Shown here piece after piece: positions 7,800 through 15,493 of a DNA stretch of 29,102 bases (position 1 is its first letter; the number at the start of each line of letters is the position of its first letter). The position numbers were made by a program, and so were the translations under genes. The notes beneath the pieces were generated by a model. It worked only from the letters and a program-made list of their open reading frames with translations, was not told the DNA's origin and did not search any database. The DNA is from Thiotrichales bacterium (GTDB taxonomy: Bacteria; Pseudomonadota; Gammaproteobacteria; Francisellales; CACEW01): the NCBI GenBank assembly GCA_947476405.1, contig CANJQG010000022.1, forward strand, positions 1-29,102, written 5' to 3'.

Positions 7800-8638
7800 A
7801 GTTTTTTACGGTATCTGCCTATCAGGGCCCACATCATCCAGGTGATATTGCGCATAATCTTAATCAAACTCTGGAACAGTTAAGCCTTGCTCAATCGCGA
7901 GGTGTTGATGTCTTGTGCATGCCCGAATCTTTTCTGCATGGCTATTTTGAATCAGAAAGTGATGCAAGAAAATATTCGCTGGATCTGGAAAGCATAGAAT
8001 ACGCCAAACTTTTAGAAAACTTTAAAGAATTTGATACGACGTTGCTGCTGGGTATCAATGAACGCAAGGGTGATGCAATTTTTAATACGGTAGTCGTGAT
8101 CGAAAAAGGTCAGCATCTGGGCCAATATCGCAAGGCCTACACCTATCCACCCTATGACTATTTTTCACTGGGGAGAGAGTTTCCAGTTTTTGAAAAAAAT
8201 GGCGTCAAATTTGGTGTGATGATTTGCCTAGACAGCTGTTACCGTGAACCCGCCCAAATTATGGCATTTCAAGGTGCACAGGTTTTGTTTTGCCCCATGT
8301 TTAATCGTGTGGCCGTTGATGCCAAAATGCTGCATTTTCTCAATCGCAAAGCACATTTTATTACACGGGCTTTTGATAGTGAGTGCTGGTTTGTGACGAG
8401 TGATATTGTATGGCCAGAGGCGAGTCAGCAAGTGTGCTCAGGCTATTCAACGATTGTCGATAAAAACGGTGAGATTGTTTGTCGGGCTGAGCCTTTTGAG
8501 GCGATGCAAATTCAATATGCGATTCCATTGGATCAATTGCGTAGCGCGGTCAAAGAACCTGGTATTCATTCGCGTTTTCTGGGGAATCCTGATTTGCATC
8601 TGTTGGTGGTTGAAGCCTATCAATCTCACTTAAAATGA
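7796..8638 (+). CDS. Carbon-nitrogen hydrolase (nitrilase superfamily)
   Basis: A 280-residue nitrilase-superfamily hydrolase. The Glu-Lys-Cys triad is visible: Glu44 in MPESFLHGY, Lys113 in YRKAYTY, and Cys144 in MICLDSCYRE. These enzymes cleave amide or nitrile C-N bonds through a thioester on the cysteine. The length is usual for N-carbamoylputrescine amidase, omega-amidase and similar amidases, but the substrate is not evident. ATG 7796 overlaps the deformylase stop (ATGA), so the two proteins are probably made together, which suggests linked chemistry (deformylation, then amide hydrolysis) or simple co-regulation. The gene ends just before a toxin-antitoxin promoter. Confidence 0.87.
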   Translation: MKFFTVSAYQGPHHPGDIAHNLNQTLEQLSLAQSRGVDVLCMPESFLHGYFESESDARKYSLDLESIEYAKLLENFKEFDTTLLLGINERKGDAIFNTVVVIEKGQHLGQYRKAYTYPPYDYFSLGREFPVFEKNGVKFGVMICLDSCYREPAQIMAFQGAQVLFCPMFNRVAVDAKMLHFLNRKAHFITRAFDSECWFVTSDIVWPEASQQVCSGYSTIVDKNGEIVCRAEPFEAMQIQYAIPLDQLRSAVKEPGIHSRFLGNPDLHLLVVEAYQSHLK

Positions 8639-8656
8639 AACAAGGGGGGTGCTAAA

Positions 8657-8700
8657 ATACCACTTGACATTTTTCCTCAGCTTAAATAGAATAGTGGTAT
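8657..8700 (+). promoter_or_regulatory. Promoter bracketed by a perfect inverted repeat (likely toxin-antitoxin operator)
   Basis: A near-consensus promoter, TTGACA (8664-8669), 17 nt, TAGAAT (8687-8692), is framed by ATACCACT (8657-8664) and its exact reverse complement AGTGGTAT (8693-8700). The arms touch the -35 and -10 boxes. Such a layout fits autorepression by the ribbon-helix-helix antitoxin encoded downstream. Repression is inferred; the repeat and boxes are seen. Confidence 0.7.
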
Positions 8701-8721
8701 CATATATAATACCTAATAATC

Positions 8722-9132
8722 ATGAGAGTAGTGATTGATACGAATGTCCTGGTGAGCGGGTTGCAGTCCAGTTTGGGCGCTTCATACAAATTGCTTTCTC
8801 TTATCGATTCAGGCAAATTTCAGCCTGTTATTTCAGTGGCGACTTTTTTGGAGTATGAGGAAATTTTGCTGAGGAAAGAGATATTGCAGCCTGCTGACCT
8901 CAATGTTTTCTTGCTCTATCTTTATAAAATGAGCCACAGGCAAAGCATTTATTTTTTATACAGGCCTAGTTCGCCAGATCCAAAGGATGACCTGTTTATT
9001 GATTTGGCCATTGCCAGTGGGGCCGAATATATTGTGACATATAATGTTAAAGACTTAAAAGCCGCAATGCATCATGGGATTAAAGTGGTTACGCCTAGAG
9101 CATTTCTTGAAATTATAGGAGAACTATCATGA
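8722..9132 (+). CDS. PIN-domain ribonuclease toxin
   Basis: A 136-residue PIN protein of the type annotated as putative toxin-antitoxin toxin component, PIN family (COG1569-like). The acidic metal-binding residues are Asp6 in VVIDTNVLVSGL, a glutamate in FLEYEEIL (44-47), and Asp89/90 and Asp94 in DPKDDLFIDLA. These form the Mg-dependent RNase centre. There is no strong ribosome site before ATG 8722, so translation may be weak, which is common for a toxin. Its stop overlaps the next ATG by 4 nt, coupling it to the RHH antitoxin. The order is toxin first, the reverse of most RHH/PIN operons, but known for this subfamily. Confidence 0.88.
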   Translation: MRVVIDTNVLVSGLQSSLGASYKLLSLIDSGKFQPVISVATFLEYEEILLRKEILQPADLNVFLLYLYKMSHRQSIYFLYRPSSPDPKDDLFIDLAIASGAEYIVTYNVKDLKAAMHHGIKVVTPRAFLEIIGELS

Positions 9133-9371
9133 GTACATTGAGTATCAGATTGCCAGATTCATTGCATAAAGCAGTGAAACAAGTTGCAAAAGAGGATCAT
9201 AGTTCAATTAATCAATTTATCACCATGGCGGTGACTGAACGAGTGAGTGCTCTGGCATTGTCAAAGCGCTTGGACAGAGAGGCGCTCCGGATCAGCAAAG
9301 ACGATTATATGAGTGTGCTCAAGAAGGTGCCGAGTCGAAAGCCCGTTGCAGAAGATTCATTGATTGCTTAG
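9129..9371 (+). CDS. Ribbon-helix-helix antitoxin
   Basis: An 80-residue protein. The N-terminal LSIRLPDSLHKAVKQ opens a ribbon-helix-helix fold of CopG/Arc type: a beta strand that pairs in a dimer and contacts DNA, then two helices with SSINQFITMAV between them (about 26-36). The C-terminal 40 residues, with SKDDYMSVLKKVPSRKP, would wrap and block the PIN toxin. ATG 9129 overlaps the toxin stop. AGGAG (9118-9122) lies 6 nt upstream, better than the toxin's own site, which would favour antitoxin excess. It probably also represses the promoter at 8664-8692 through the flanking inverted repeat. Confidence 0.82.
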   Translation: MSTLSIRLPDSLHKAVKQVAKEDHSSINQFITMAVTERVSALALSKRLDREALRISKDDYMSVLKKVPSRKPVAEDSLIA

Positions 9372-9391
9372 AGGTTCAGAGTAGAAATTTA

Positions 9392-11029
9392 TCATCCTCT
9401 TAGGTCCGTTAAAATGCTCAATACAAACAACGCACCACCCAATGCGTCTGATTGGGTCACGCTGATCTTTGCTTGATGAGTCTCAATAATCCGCGCCACA
9501 ATCGCCAACCCAAGGCCATGCCCTGACAAGTCTTTGCTACGGCTTTCATCAAGCGAGAAAAACGGTTCAAAAATCTTTTGGCGATAGGCTTCGGGAATGC
9601 CAGGGCCATCATCGGCGACTTCAAAAATAATGGCTTGATTTTGGCGATAGGCTTGCACTTCGATTTTTGAGCTCGCATAGCGGCAGGCGTTGCTGAGTAA
9701 GTTCTCCAGCAAGAGTTTGAAATAGGGTTCTGACATGTGGATTTTTGTCTCGCCTAAGTTGGGATCAATTTGCCAGCTGATTGTTTTGCCAAAGGCGGCA
9801 TACTTGGGGTCGTGGATCAAGGTATTCACGCTTTTCTGAACGTCAGTCATTTGGGTGTCTGGCTTAAAAAATTCTCGATCAAAGCGGGTATATAAAAGCA
9901 GTTCGTTGACGAGATCGCCCAAAGCATTGCCTGCCGCTTCTGCATCATCCAGAGCGGCATTGCGATCTTTGGCATTTTTAGCCTCTTCCATCAGGCTCAA
10001 GGCAAATTTTAAGCGGGAGAGCGGGGTTTTTAACTCATGCGAAATGGCTTGACTCAGTTCTTTGTGGGAAGTAATCAGCTTTTGAATCCGTTGACCCATG
10101 GCTTTGAGATTCGTATACAGCGGAAACATCGCAGAGAGGCGACTGACTTTAACGCTATACGTAAATTGGCCGTTTCCATAAGCTTCGGCCAGGCGAGCCA
10201 TTTTTTTAAAATCACGGTTTAATAAAAACAGAATCAAAAGGGATAATAGTGCCATCCCTAAAACAAGAGGTGCAAAAAGCATATAGTTGAGATTATGCAT
10301 ATACCAGATGACGGGATAAGGCCCAATTCTGAGCACGTGTGTCGGTGTTTCAAGATAATAGAGGGTTGATACCGCACTGTCGTCCATGCTCATATCATAA
10401 ATAACATGAAATTGTTGCAGATAGCTTTGCATGGCAGGTGTCAGGCTTGTCAGTGATAGTAATTGAACGGGGACTTGATAAGTCTGGCTAAAATCTTGTA
10501 GCGCTTGTTCAGAATGGGTAGGGTCTTGCTTTAATGTTAGCTCAATAAAGTGCAGAAGCCATCTTTGCTGTGTGAGATAATTGGTATTGTCAACGGGAGA
10601 GTTTCTGAAAACCAAAACTTGATTGCTGTCGCCAATACGCTGGTACGCCACCCCATTATAACCGTCATTGTTATTGAGAATGGGTGGGCCAAAAGCAGAA
10701 AATGTTCCAACGATCCGGCCCTGTTGTAGCCTTTCCATTTGGGTGGGATTCAGATGAATACTGTCGATTGGCAAGATATATAAGGGATAATGCGTTGCGG
10801 TGGGAGTGAGACTTTTAATGATCGCAGGCCATTGTGCCTCAGGCACCTGCTGTAATTGCGTTTGTAAATAGTTGAGGGTGGGTTGTGAGGTTTCCCAGGC
10901 TTGGCTATTGACAATATAATCTCGAATAGGATTTTTAAGTAAAACTTGAACCAGGTTGGGAATGAAGGCAAACCATAGCAGTAATAGACACAGCACAATC
11001 AAATAAAGACGCAGGAAGAGTTTAAGCAT
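9392..11029 (-). CDS. Sensor histidine kinase, RstB-like
   Basis: A 545-residue membrane histidine kinase. Transmembrane segment 1 lies at about 5-25 and segment 2 at about 250-271, enclosing a large periplasmic sensor region of some 220 residues without a recognised fold. HAMP follows (272-322), then the phospho-acceptor helix SHELKTPLSRL with His331, the N box around Asn443 and Asn447, G1 DDGPGIP (473-479) and G2 GHGLGLAIV (503-511). It should autophosphorylate and pass phosphate to the regulator encoded immediately upstream (6-nt gap). Its ribosome site AAGGAGG lies in the last codons of the regulator gene, 14 nt from the ATG, a rather long gap. The signal is unknown. Confidence 0.92.
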   Translation of the reverse strand: MLKLFLRLYLIVLCLLLLWFAFIPNLVQVLLKNPIRDYIVNSQAWETSQPTLNYLQTQLQQVPEAQWPAIIKSLTPTATHYPLYILPIDSIHLNPTQMERLQQGRIVGTFSAFGPPILNNNDGYNGVAYQRIGDSNQVLVFRNSPVDNTNYLTQQRWLLHFIELTLKQDPTHSEQALQDFSQTYQVPVQLLSLTSLTPAMQSYLQQFHVIYDMSMDDSAVSTLYYLETPTHVLRIGPYPVIWYMHNLNYMLFAPLVLGMALLSLLILFLLNRDFKKMARLAEAYGNGQFTYSVKVSRLSAMFPLYTNLKAMGQRIQKLITSHKELSQAISHELKTPLSRLKFALSLMEEAKNAKDRNAALDDAEAAGNALGDLVNELLLYTRFDREFFKPDTQMTDVQKSVNTLIHDPKYAAFGKTISWQIDPNLGETKIHMSEPYFKLLLENLLSNACRYASSKIEVQAYRQNQAIIFEVADDGPGIPEAYRQKIFEPFFSLDESRSKDLSGHGLGLAIVARIIETHQAKISVTQSDALGGALFVLSILTDLRG

Positions 11030-11035
11030 ATTCGG

Positions 11036-11728
11036 TCACCATGCCTCCTTTATAAACAAATAGCCCTTACCCCAAATGGTTTTAATTCGGGTGGGCTCGC
11101 GACCTGTGTCGCCTAATTTTTTACGTAAACTGGAAATCAAAATATCAATACTGCGATTGACGCCATCGTAGTCAAAGCCTTTTAGCGCCTGCATTAAGCT
11201 ATCACGTTGAATGACTTTTCCGGCTTGTCCGGCTAAAAAATAGAGCAATTCAAATTCTTTGTGCGATAGCTCGATATGCTCGCCTTGAAGATAGACACTT
11301 TGGTTGCCTGGATCAATCGTGAGGCTGCCGATTTCGAGCAGTACGGGTTTGACTTCGTTTTCTTTGCGACGCAATAACGCTTCGATGCGGGCCAGTAAAA
11401 CTCGGGGGTCGATGGGTTTCCTGACAAAATCATCCGCACCATTGGTCAGGCCAGTGATTTGGGTGTCATCTTCATCACGCGCAGTCAGCATGAGAATCAA
11501 GCCATCGTAGTATTGACGCGCCTCGCGGCAGACGGCGAGACCATCCATTTTAGGCAACATCACATCGAGAATCACCAAATCTGGCTGTTCTTTGGTGATC
11601 CGATACAAACCGCGATCGCCTTGATGTTCCAGCATCACATCGAAACCGTGATTTTCCAGATAGGTCTGCATCAACTTGGCAAGTTTGCGGTCGTCCTCTA
11701 CAATGACGATGGTTTTTTTAGCGGTCAT
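11036..11728 (-). CDS. OmpR/PhoB-family response regulator, RstA-like
   Basis: A 230-residue regulator. The receiver domain has the acidic pocket Glu11-Asp12-Asp13, phospho-acceptor Asp55 (VILDVMLP), Thr82 and Lys104. The C-terminal winged helix runs from about 130, with SHKEFELLYFLA and the recognition helix NRSIDILISSLRKKLGD, closing with IKTIWGKGYLF. The recognition part closely resembles RstA of the RstB/RstA system. Phosphorylated dimers of this family bind two direct half-sites, and two TACA-N6-TACA type repeats lie upstream of this operon and of the small membrane protein gene. The start overlaps the MATE-like gene's stop by 4 nt, so exporter, regulator and kinase share one message. 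Confidence 0.93.
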   Translation of the reverse strand: MTAKKTIVIVEDDRKLAKLMQTYLENHGFDVMLEHQGDRGLYRITKEQPDLVILDVMLPKMDGLAVCREARQYYDGLILMLTARDEDDTQITGLTNGADDFVRKPIDPRVLLARIEALLRRKENEVKPVLLEIGSLTIDPGNQSVYLQGEHIELSHKEFELLYFLAGQAGKVIQRDSLMQALKGFDYDGVNRSIDILISSLRKKLGDTGREPTRIKTIWGKGYLFIKEAW

Positions 11729-13146
11729 GCAGCGCTCTCCAGACTATGAAATGGCTCGGATTCGGACTCGCTATCCCGATTAAAAAAGACAGCACGATTC
11801 GCATAAGTATATCCCACTTGAGCGATGACGCCAACACCAGATCCAATGGCGTTGGCATAGTTGCCGATACGATTTTTTTGCACGGGATTATCCTCGAAGG
11901 CGGTGGCCAAAAGGGGGCAGGCAATCAAAGTGAGCAGACTACTAAATATGCCAATGATGGCGGGAATATTCATCTTGTTTCGGTCAATCGAAATCTCGTA
12001 CAAAGACTGTTGCAGCATCATGCAGAAAAAGCCAAGGGCATAGAATGCATTATCCGTGGGGTCTGAGCCATCGCCTCCCATGGTATTGCCAATTTGTCTT
12101 GCCCCAAGGGTCGCAATCAAGCTGAAAATCAGGCTGGGAATCATCGTTGCAAAAATTATTTTTTTGATTTTGCTGCTGCTGTTGTCGCTATCTTCTGCAA
12201 GATAAGGGGAGGCAATATCCAAGCCAACGCCAACGAGGTTGCCGCATCCATTCCCGATGATCGCGAGTGCGCCTTGCGCGGCCACGCTGGAATATTTGGT
12301 GTTGACGATGAGGGTGACGATATTGCTGATGAGAGAATAGCCCCAGGTGGAACTGCCTGTTTTAAGCAATACTTTGGTTTTGTCATAGACGCTTTGACTG
12401 GCTTTTGTTGTAGCGTCTAAAATCGAATAGGTCCTTTTGCTTTTTCCGACGATGGGAGGGGCGTATTTTTCCAGCGCAAACACACACAGGCAATCCGTGA
12501 TGGTCGAGGCTAAGGCCGCAAGAGGAATGCTGGCAAGGCCTGCACCTGAGTATTTGGCAATGAGCGTCCAGGCAAAGCTGATGATTTCCAATGCAATGAC
12601 AAAGCAGCTGGCCGTATTGGTGTTTCGAGTCTGGTAGAGCAGGAGTAAGTAATTGTCGAGCAGTGTATTAAAAGGCATTTGCAGGCACGCGATTCCAAAG
12701 GCTTGCAGAAGTGTGCTTTGATCACTATCAGACAGATCGCCAACGTTCATCTGTTTTAAAAGCCAGGGCGTCAGGCACATGGTGAATGATGCGAGTGGCG
12801 TCATCAGGAAGGCAAAGGCGCTATGGGCCGCAAAAAGATTACGGATATTGCCTGCTGCAGCCTCTTCTTCTATCGTATGGAGCCCAGGCGTATCATCCGA
12901 TATATTGCGATTAATCACGCCGGTCGTGAGGGGGATCAAACTGCTTGCCAGCATAAAAATCCCCAGTAATTCAGCCTCTTTTTTGAATAACATTTGTGTT
13001 CCCACAGGACCAGAAACTAGAAAAGCGGCGCTTGTTAAAGCAAGGCTGATTGTTTTTCGGTGAGGCCATTTTCGTGCAGGGCTGCTTATTAAAGCGGTAT
13101 ATTCGGTGCTATCATGATGATGAGTATTTTCTCCAGGGCTTTGCAT
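11725..13146 (-). CDS. Polytopic membrane protein, MATE-exporter-like
   Basis: A 473-residue inner-membrane protein with roughly ten to twelve hydrophobic segments, for example around 33-50, 60-78, 108-130, 180-198, 329-347 and 395-416. The two-halves layout, with a central polar loop at about 226-262 that separates them, recalls MATE-type exporters, but the classic motifs are not clear, so the assignment is tentative. A 28-residue polar N-tail and a Ser/Glu-rich C-tail (455-473) are unusual for transporters. ATG 13146 has GGAG about 8 nt upstream. As first gene of the operon, coupled to the regulator by a 4-nt overlap, it may be an efflux pump or sensor partner for the two-component system. 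Expression is likely driven from the RstA-box promoter at 13180-13242. Confidence 0.7.
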   Translation of the reverse strand: MQSPGENTHHHDSTEYTALISSPARKWPHRKTISLALTSAAFLVSGPVGTQMLFKKEAELLGIFMLASSLIPLTTGVINRNISDDTPGLHTIEEEAAAGNIRNLFAAHSAFAFLMTPLASFTMCLTPWLLKQMNVGDLSDSDQSTLLQAFGIACLQMPFNTLLDNYLLLLYQTRNTNTASCFVIALEIISFAWTLIAKYSGAGLASIPLAALASTITDCLCVFALEKYAPPIVGKSKRTYSILDATTKASQSVYDKTKVLLKTGSSTWGYSLISNIVTLIVNTKYSSVAAQGALAIIGNGCGNLVGVGLDIASPYLAEDSDNSSSKIKKIIFATMIPSLIFSLIATLGARQIGNTMGGDGSDPTDNAFYALGFFCMMLQQSLYEISIDRNKMNIPAIIGIFSSLLTLIACPLLATAFEDNPVQKNRIGNYANAIGSGVGVIAQVGYTYANRAVFFNRDSESESEPFHSLESAA

Positions 13147-13179
13147 TATTATTCTCCAGCTTATTTTTGATCTGATGCT

Positions 13180-13242
13180 ATTGTATAAAAATAATTAATA
13201 TCGCGTGTTGTGGAATTGTTGGTGAAAGTGTAAGAAATTGTA
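13180..13242 (-). promoter_or_regulatory. RstA-box-like element and promoter for the MATE-like/regulator/kinase operon
   Basis: On the minus strand TACAATTTCTTACA (13242 to 13229) matches 10 of the 12 fixed bases of the E. coli RstA box, TACATNTNGTTACA. A -10 TACAAT (13185 to 13180) lies 43 nt downstream, and at the -35 position there is only ACACGC. This is the pattern of an activator-dependent promoter. It implies autoregulation. A near-copy with identical spacing lies at 13668-13730. Confidence 0.6.
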
Positions 13243-13282
13243 TTACAACGCTGCTCAGGCCCCTTTTTTAGGGGGGGGTATG

Positions 13283-13633
13283 TCAAAAGGGTACAGGGAT
13301 TGAGTTGCCTATTGTGACGCGAATATCACCTCGATGCTCTTCCAGGATTTGCGAATAAACGAGTGCAAATTTCCTTTTAGCTGCATCATCGTCAGGTAAT
13401 GCACCTAATGCTTTTAAATCACGTGTTGTTTTGTGCTCACCATGGATATTATAGGTGCTCCATAACGCAAAGCAGCCAGGGAGGATAAACAGTAAAGGGC
13501 TTGTTCCCGAGGCAACCAGTCCCGTCGTGATGGCGCCTAATATTGTTGTTGCACATAAGCCCATGTTTCTTTGGAATCGATAGTGATAATGTTGATCTTG
13601 TAGGGTTTCAATTTCATTCAGGTTGGATATCAT
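13283..13633 (-). CDS. Small membrane protein of unknown function
   Basis: A 116-residue protein not recognised as a known family. A polar N-terminus (1-24) is followed by a hydrophobic hairpin at about 26-62 with a short SGTSP turn, then a soluble charged tail with GEHKTTRDLKALGALPDDD and ILEEHRGDIRVTIG. This suggests two membrane passes and a cytoplasmic domain. I start at ATG 13633 because AAAGGA ends 6 nt before it; the longer frame to 13771 runs through the promoter. Its promoter at 13668-13730 is nearly the same as that of the two-component operon, so it is probably a target of that regulator and may act with the MATE-like protein in the envelope. Confidence 0.7.
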   Translation of the reverse strand: MISNLNEIETLQDQHYHYRFQRNMGLCATTILGAITTGLVASGTSPLLFILPGCFALWSTYNIHGEHKTTRDLKALGALPDDDAAKRKFALVYSQILEEHRGDIRVTIGNSIPVPF

Positions 13634-13667
13634 TGTCATTCCTTTTGTTATGTTAAGTGCTATGAGC

Positions 13668-13730
13668 ATTATAAAATAAATAAAAAAATCATGTGTCGCA
13701 AAATTGTTGTGAAAATTGTAAGAAGTTGTA
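13668..13730 (-). promoter_or_regulatory. Second RstA-box-like element and promoter, for the small membrane protein
   Basis: TACAACTTCTTACA (minus strand, 13730 to 13717) differs at one base from the 14-bp box at 13229-13242. The -10 TATAAT (13673 to 13668) is 43 nt downstream, exactly as in the first copy, with a poor -35 (ACACAT). Over the 40 nt from box to -35 the two promoters agree at 29 positions. Shared control by the RstA-like regulator is inferred. Confidence 0.6.
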
Positions 13731-13809
13731 GTGGTTTTTAGGCAAAGGGAGATCCTGCCTGCAAAAATCACAGGTAAGATCAGTGTATTGATGAGCGAAG
13801 TTTAGCGTG

Positions 13810-14016
13810 TTAGGATTTTTTCCATTCTAAAATATCCCCAGGCTGGCAATCCAGATGTTCGCAAATCACATCGAGTGTGGATAGGCGTAAGGCCTTGGCT
13901 TTGCCAGTCTTAAGAATGGAGAGGTTTTGTTCGGTAATACCTATGTGTTCGGCCAATTCATTCGAGCGCATCTTGCGTTTAGCCAGCATGACATCGAGGT
14001 TGATAATAATCGTCAT
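13810..14016 (-). CDS. Small XRE-family (Cro/C1-type) regulator, YozG-like
   Basis: A 68-residue protein that is a single helix-turn-helix domain: SNELAEHIGITEQNLSILKTG (18-38) is the DNA-binding motif, followed by RLSTLDVICEHLDCQPGDILEW, the conserved closing helix of this group. Small regulators of this type are regularly found beside DUF2975 membrane proteins, and that gene is directly upstream, 9 nt away. ATG 14016 has GGAG at a good distance (reverse of 14021-14025). The pair may form a membrane-tethered or antagonised regulator, a role not established for the family. Confidence 0.85.
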   Translation of the reverse strand: MTIIINLDVMLAKRKMRSNELAEHIGITEQNLSILKTGKAKALRLSTLDVICEHLDCQPGDILEWKKS

Positions 14017-14025
14017 GATCTGCTC

Positions 14026-14580
14026 CTATACCGTCAGGGCTTGTTCTTCGCGCAGGATCGCACCTTCCTGCATGATATACGTGATGAGGTAAATCAAACC
14101 TGCAGTAATCAAAGCACGGATGTCGCCTGTTCCGATGGCAATGTTGATGATACGCCAGCCTGCTGGATTATGGGCAGTCATCACAAAACTGATTAAAGCC
14201 TGATAAACCGGATCAAGCAACACGCCGATGATCATGACTAAGGCTATTTTTTTGAGGATACGAATGCTATCCAGGCTGAAAATCTCATTGTGTTCATACG
14301 CCTGAAATAAACGGATAAACAGCCAAGAGGTCATCATGCCGATCGCCATGGGAATAAAGCTGATCAGGAAGCCCCAGGCTTTGGTTTCTCCAGAGAGCGG
14401 CGTCAGGATATGGTCAAATAATCCAGCGGGAATAAAATTGCTGATAGACAAGCCAATGCCAGCGGCAAGCCAATCTTGTTGAGGCAGAAACCAAATCAGT
14501 GCCAGTACAATCGGCCAACCGCAAAAAATCAGCATAAATACCTTTTTAAAAAAACGACTTGTTTTAACGACTTTGTTCAT
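14026..14580 (-). CDS. DUF2975 membrane protein
   Basis: A 184-residue inner-membrane protein with four hydrophobic segments (about 12-31, 70-93, 109-130 and 148-170). The EHNEIFSLDSIRILKKIA stretch before the third segment is the hallmark of DUF2975. Its function is unknown in general. It is encoded with the small XRE regulator just downstream and preceded by AAAGGAG (5-6 nt before the ATG) and a consensus promoter at 14613-14642. The pairing with a YozG-like regulator recurs in many bacteria, which supports both calls. Confidence 0.82.
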   Translation of the reverse strand: MNKVVKTSRFFKKVFMLIFCGWPIVLALIWFLPQQDWLAAGIGLSISNFIPAGLFDHILTPLSGETKAWGFLISFIPMAIGMMTSWLFIRLFQAYEHNEIFSLDSIRILKKIALVMIIGVLLDPVYQALISFVMTAHNPAGWRIINIAIGTGDIRALITAGLIYLITYIMQEGAILREEQALTV

Positions 14581-14612
14581 TGAAATGCTCCTTTTGTTGA
14601 TTGAACAAATGC

Positions 14613-14642
14613 ATTATACAGCCATTAATTATCGTTTGTCAA
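14613..14642 (-). promoter_or_regulatory. Consensus sigma-70 promoter for the DUF2975/XRE operon
   Basis: On the minus strand TTGACA (14642 to 14637) and TATAAT (14618 to 14613) are both perfect, 18 nt apart. The -35 overlaps the last codons of the upstream nucleotidyltransferase gene, so the pair has its own strong promoter within a co-directional arrangement. Confidence 0.7.
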
Positions 14643-15423
14643 TAAGTATTTGTTGTTTATTTGTTTCGTTAACGCAAAATTGAATGAAGGCTGCTACCTC
14701 TGCTTGCAATTTTAAAGGCTGAGAGGGTTTCCAGTTTTGAGCGGTGGTGATGAGATTGCTCCAACGTGAACCCAGTTGTTGTTTGGCCCATTCAGCGGCT
14801 TGATTTTTAGTAGTGATTTTGTCGCAAGCAAGAGTGTACAGGCTGCGACAGAGCGTCAGCGGGATATAGGCTTGATAGGCTGGATCATTTAATAATTTTG
14901 AATCCGTGATTTTAGGTGCCCATTCTTCACGGATATCTTGAAGGCAGGCTGCTTTAACTGCGGTCATAGGGATAGGCTCAATCAGCTCTTGAATATCAGG
15001 GCCATAAAGCGGAAGGGCAAAGTCATAAATGAGGGCATAATTAATAGCCCATTCGGGGCCATAAGGTGCAGCAGGATAAAAATGTCCGTTGAAGTAGGGG
15101 CGTGGACTTTTGGGTGGAGTCGTATTGTAAAAATAACCAATCGGAATATAGCTGCATTCCAAGCGTGTACTCCATTCTGGGTCAAATTGGCCTAAGGAAT
15201 GATGAAGTTTTTCTAGCTGTTTGATTTGCTTTGGGCGTAAAGGATGAGAAGTCAGTACGCATAAATCGATATCGCTTTTGCTGGGATCAAACCCACCATA
15301 ACTTAAAGAACCTGTTGCATAGACGCCGATTAAATCTTGGTAGGGCAAAAGAGTTTTCAGCTCAATTAAAAATTGGCTTAAAAAAACACTGACAGAAAGG
15401 GGGCAGTTTAGCTTCGTGCTCAT
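14629..15423 (-). CDS. Aminoglycoside nucleotidyltransferase-like protein (ANT(9)/aadA type)
   Basis: A 264-residue protein whose N-terminal domain carries the nucleotidyltransferase signature: GVYATGSLSYGGFDPSKSDIDL, with Gly38-Ser39 and metal-binding Asp51 and Asp53. The helical second half (about 160-264) fits the aadA/ANT(9) layout, and the length matches those enzymes (about 260). They move AMP from ATP to spectinomycin or streptomycin. Activity and drug are not proven here. I start at ATG 15423; a longer frame to 15474 would run through the short divergent gap with the TfoX-like gene. It is divergent from an APH(9)-like kinase operon, so two spectinomycin-type enzyme families sit side by side. 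Confidence 0.75.
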   Translation of the reverse strand: MSTKLNCPLSVSVFLSQFLIELKTLLPYQDLIGVYATGSLSYGGFDPSKSDIDLCVLTSHPLRPKQIKQLEKLHHSLGQFDPEWSTRLECSYIPIGYFYNTTPPKSPRPYFNGHFYPAAPYGPEWAINYALIYDFALPLYGPDIQELIEPIPMTAVKAACLQDIREEWAPKITDSKLLNDPAYQAYIPLTLCRSLYTLACDKITTKNQAAEWAKQQLGSRWSNLITTAQNWKPSQPLKLQAEVAAFIQFCVNETNKQQILIDKR

Positions 15424-15493
15424 GGTGTTTGTCTCGTTATGCAAAATGGGTGATCGCTTATGGCATAATATCATTTATAGGAGAAATAATAAG

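Noticed and set aside
13260..13278. Short C4/G8 hairpin after the small membrane protein gene, and the G8 tract as a phase-variation site
   Set aside because: The stem is only about 4 bp without a T run, and the homopolymer is outside coding sequence with no promoter spacing it would alter.
13634..13771. Longer reading of the small membrane protein from 13771
   Set aside because: It would run through the RstA-like box and the TATAAT promoter. ATG 13633 has a ribosome site at the right distance.
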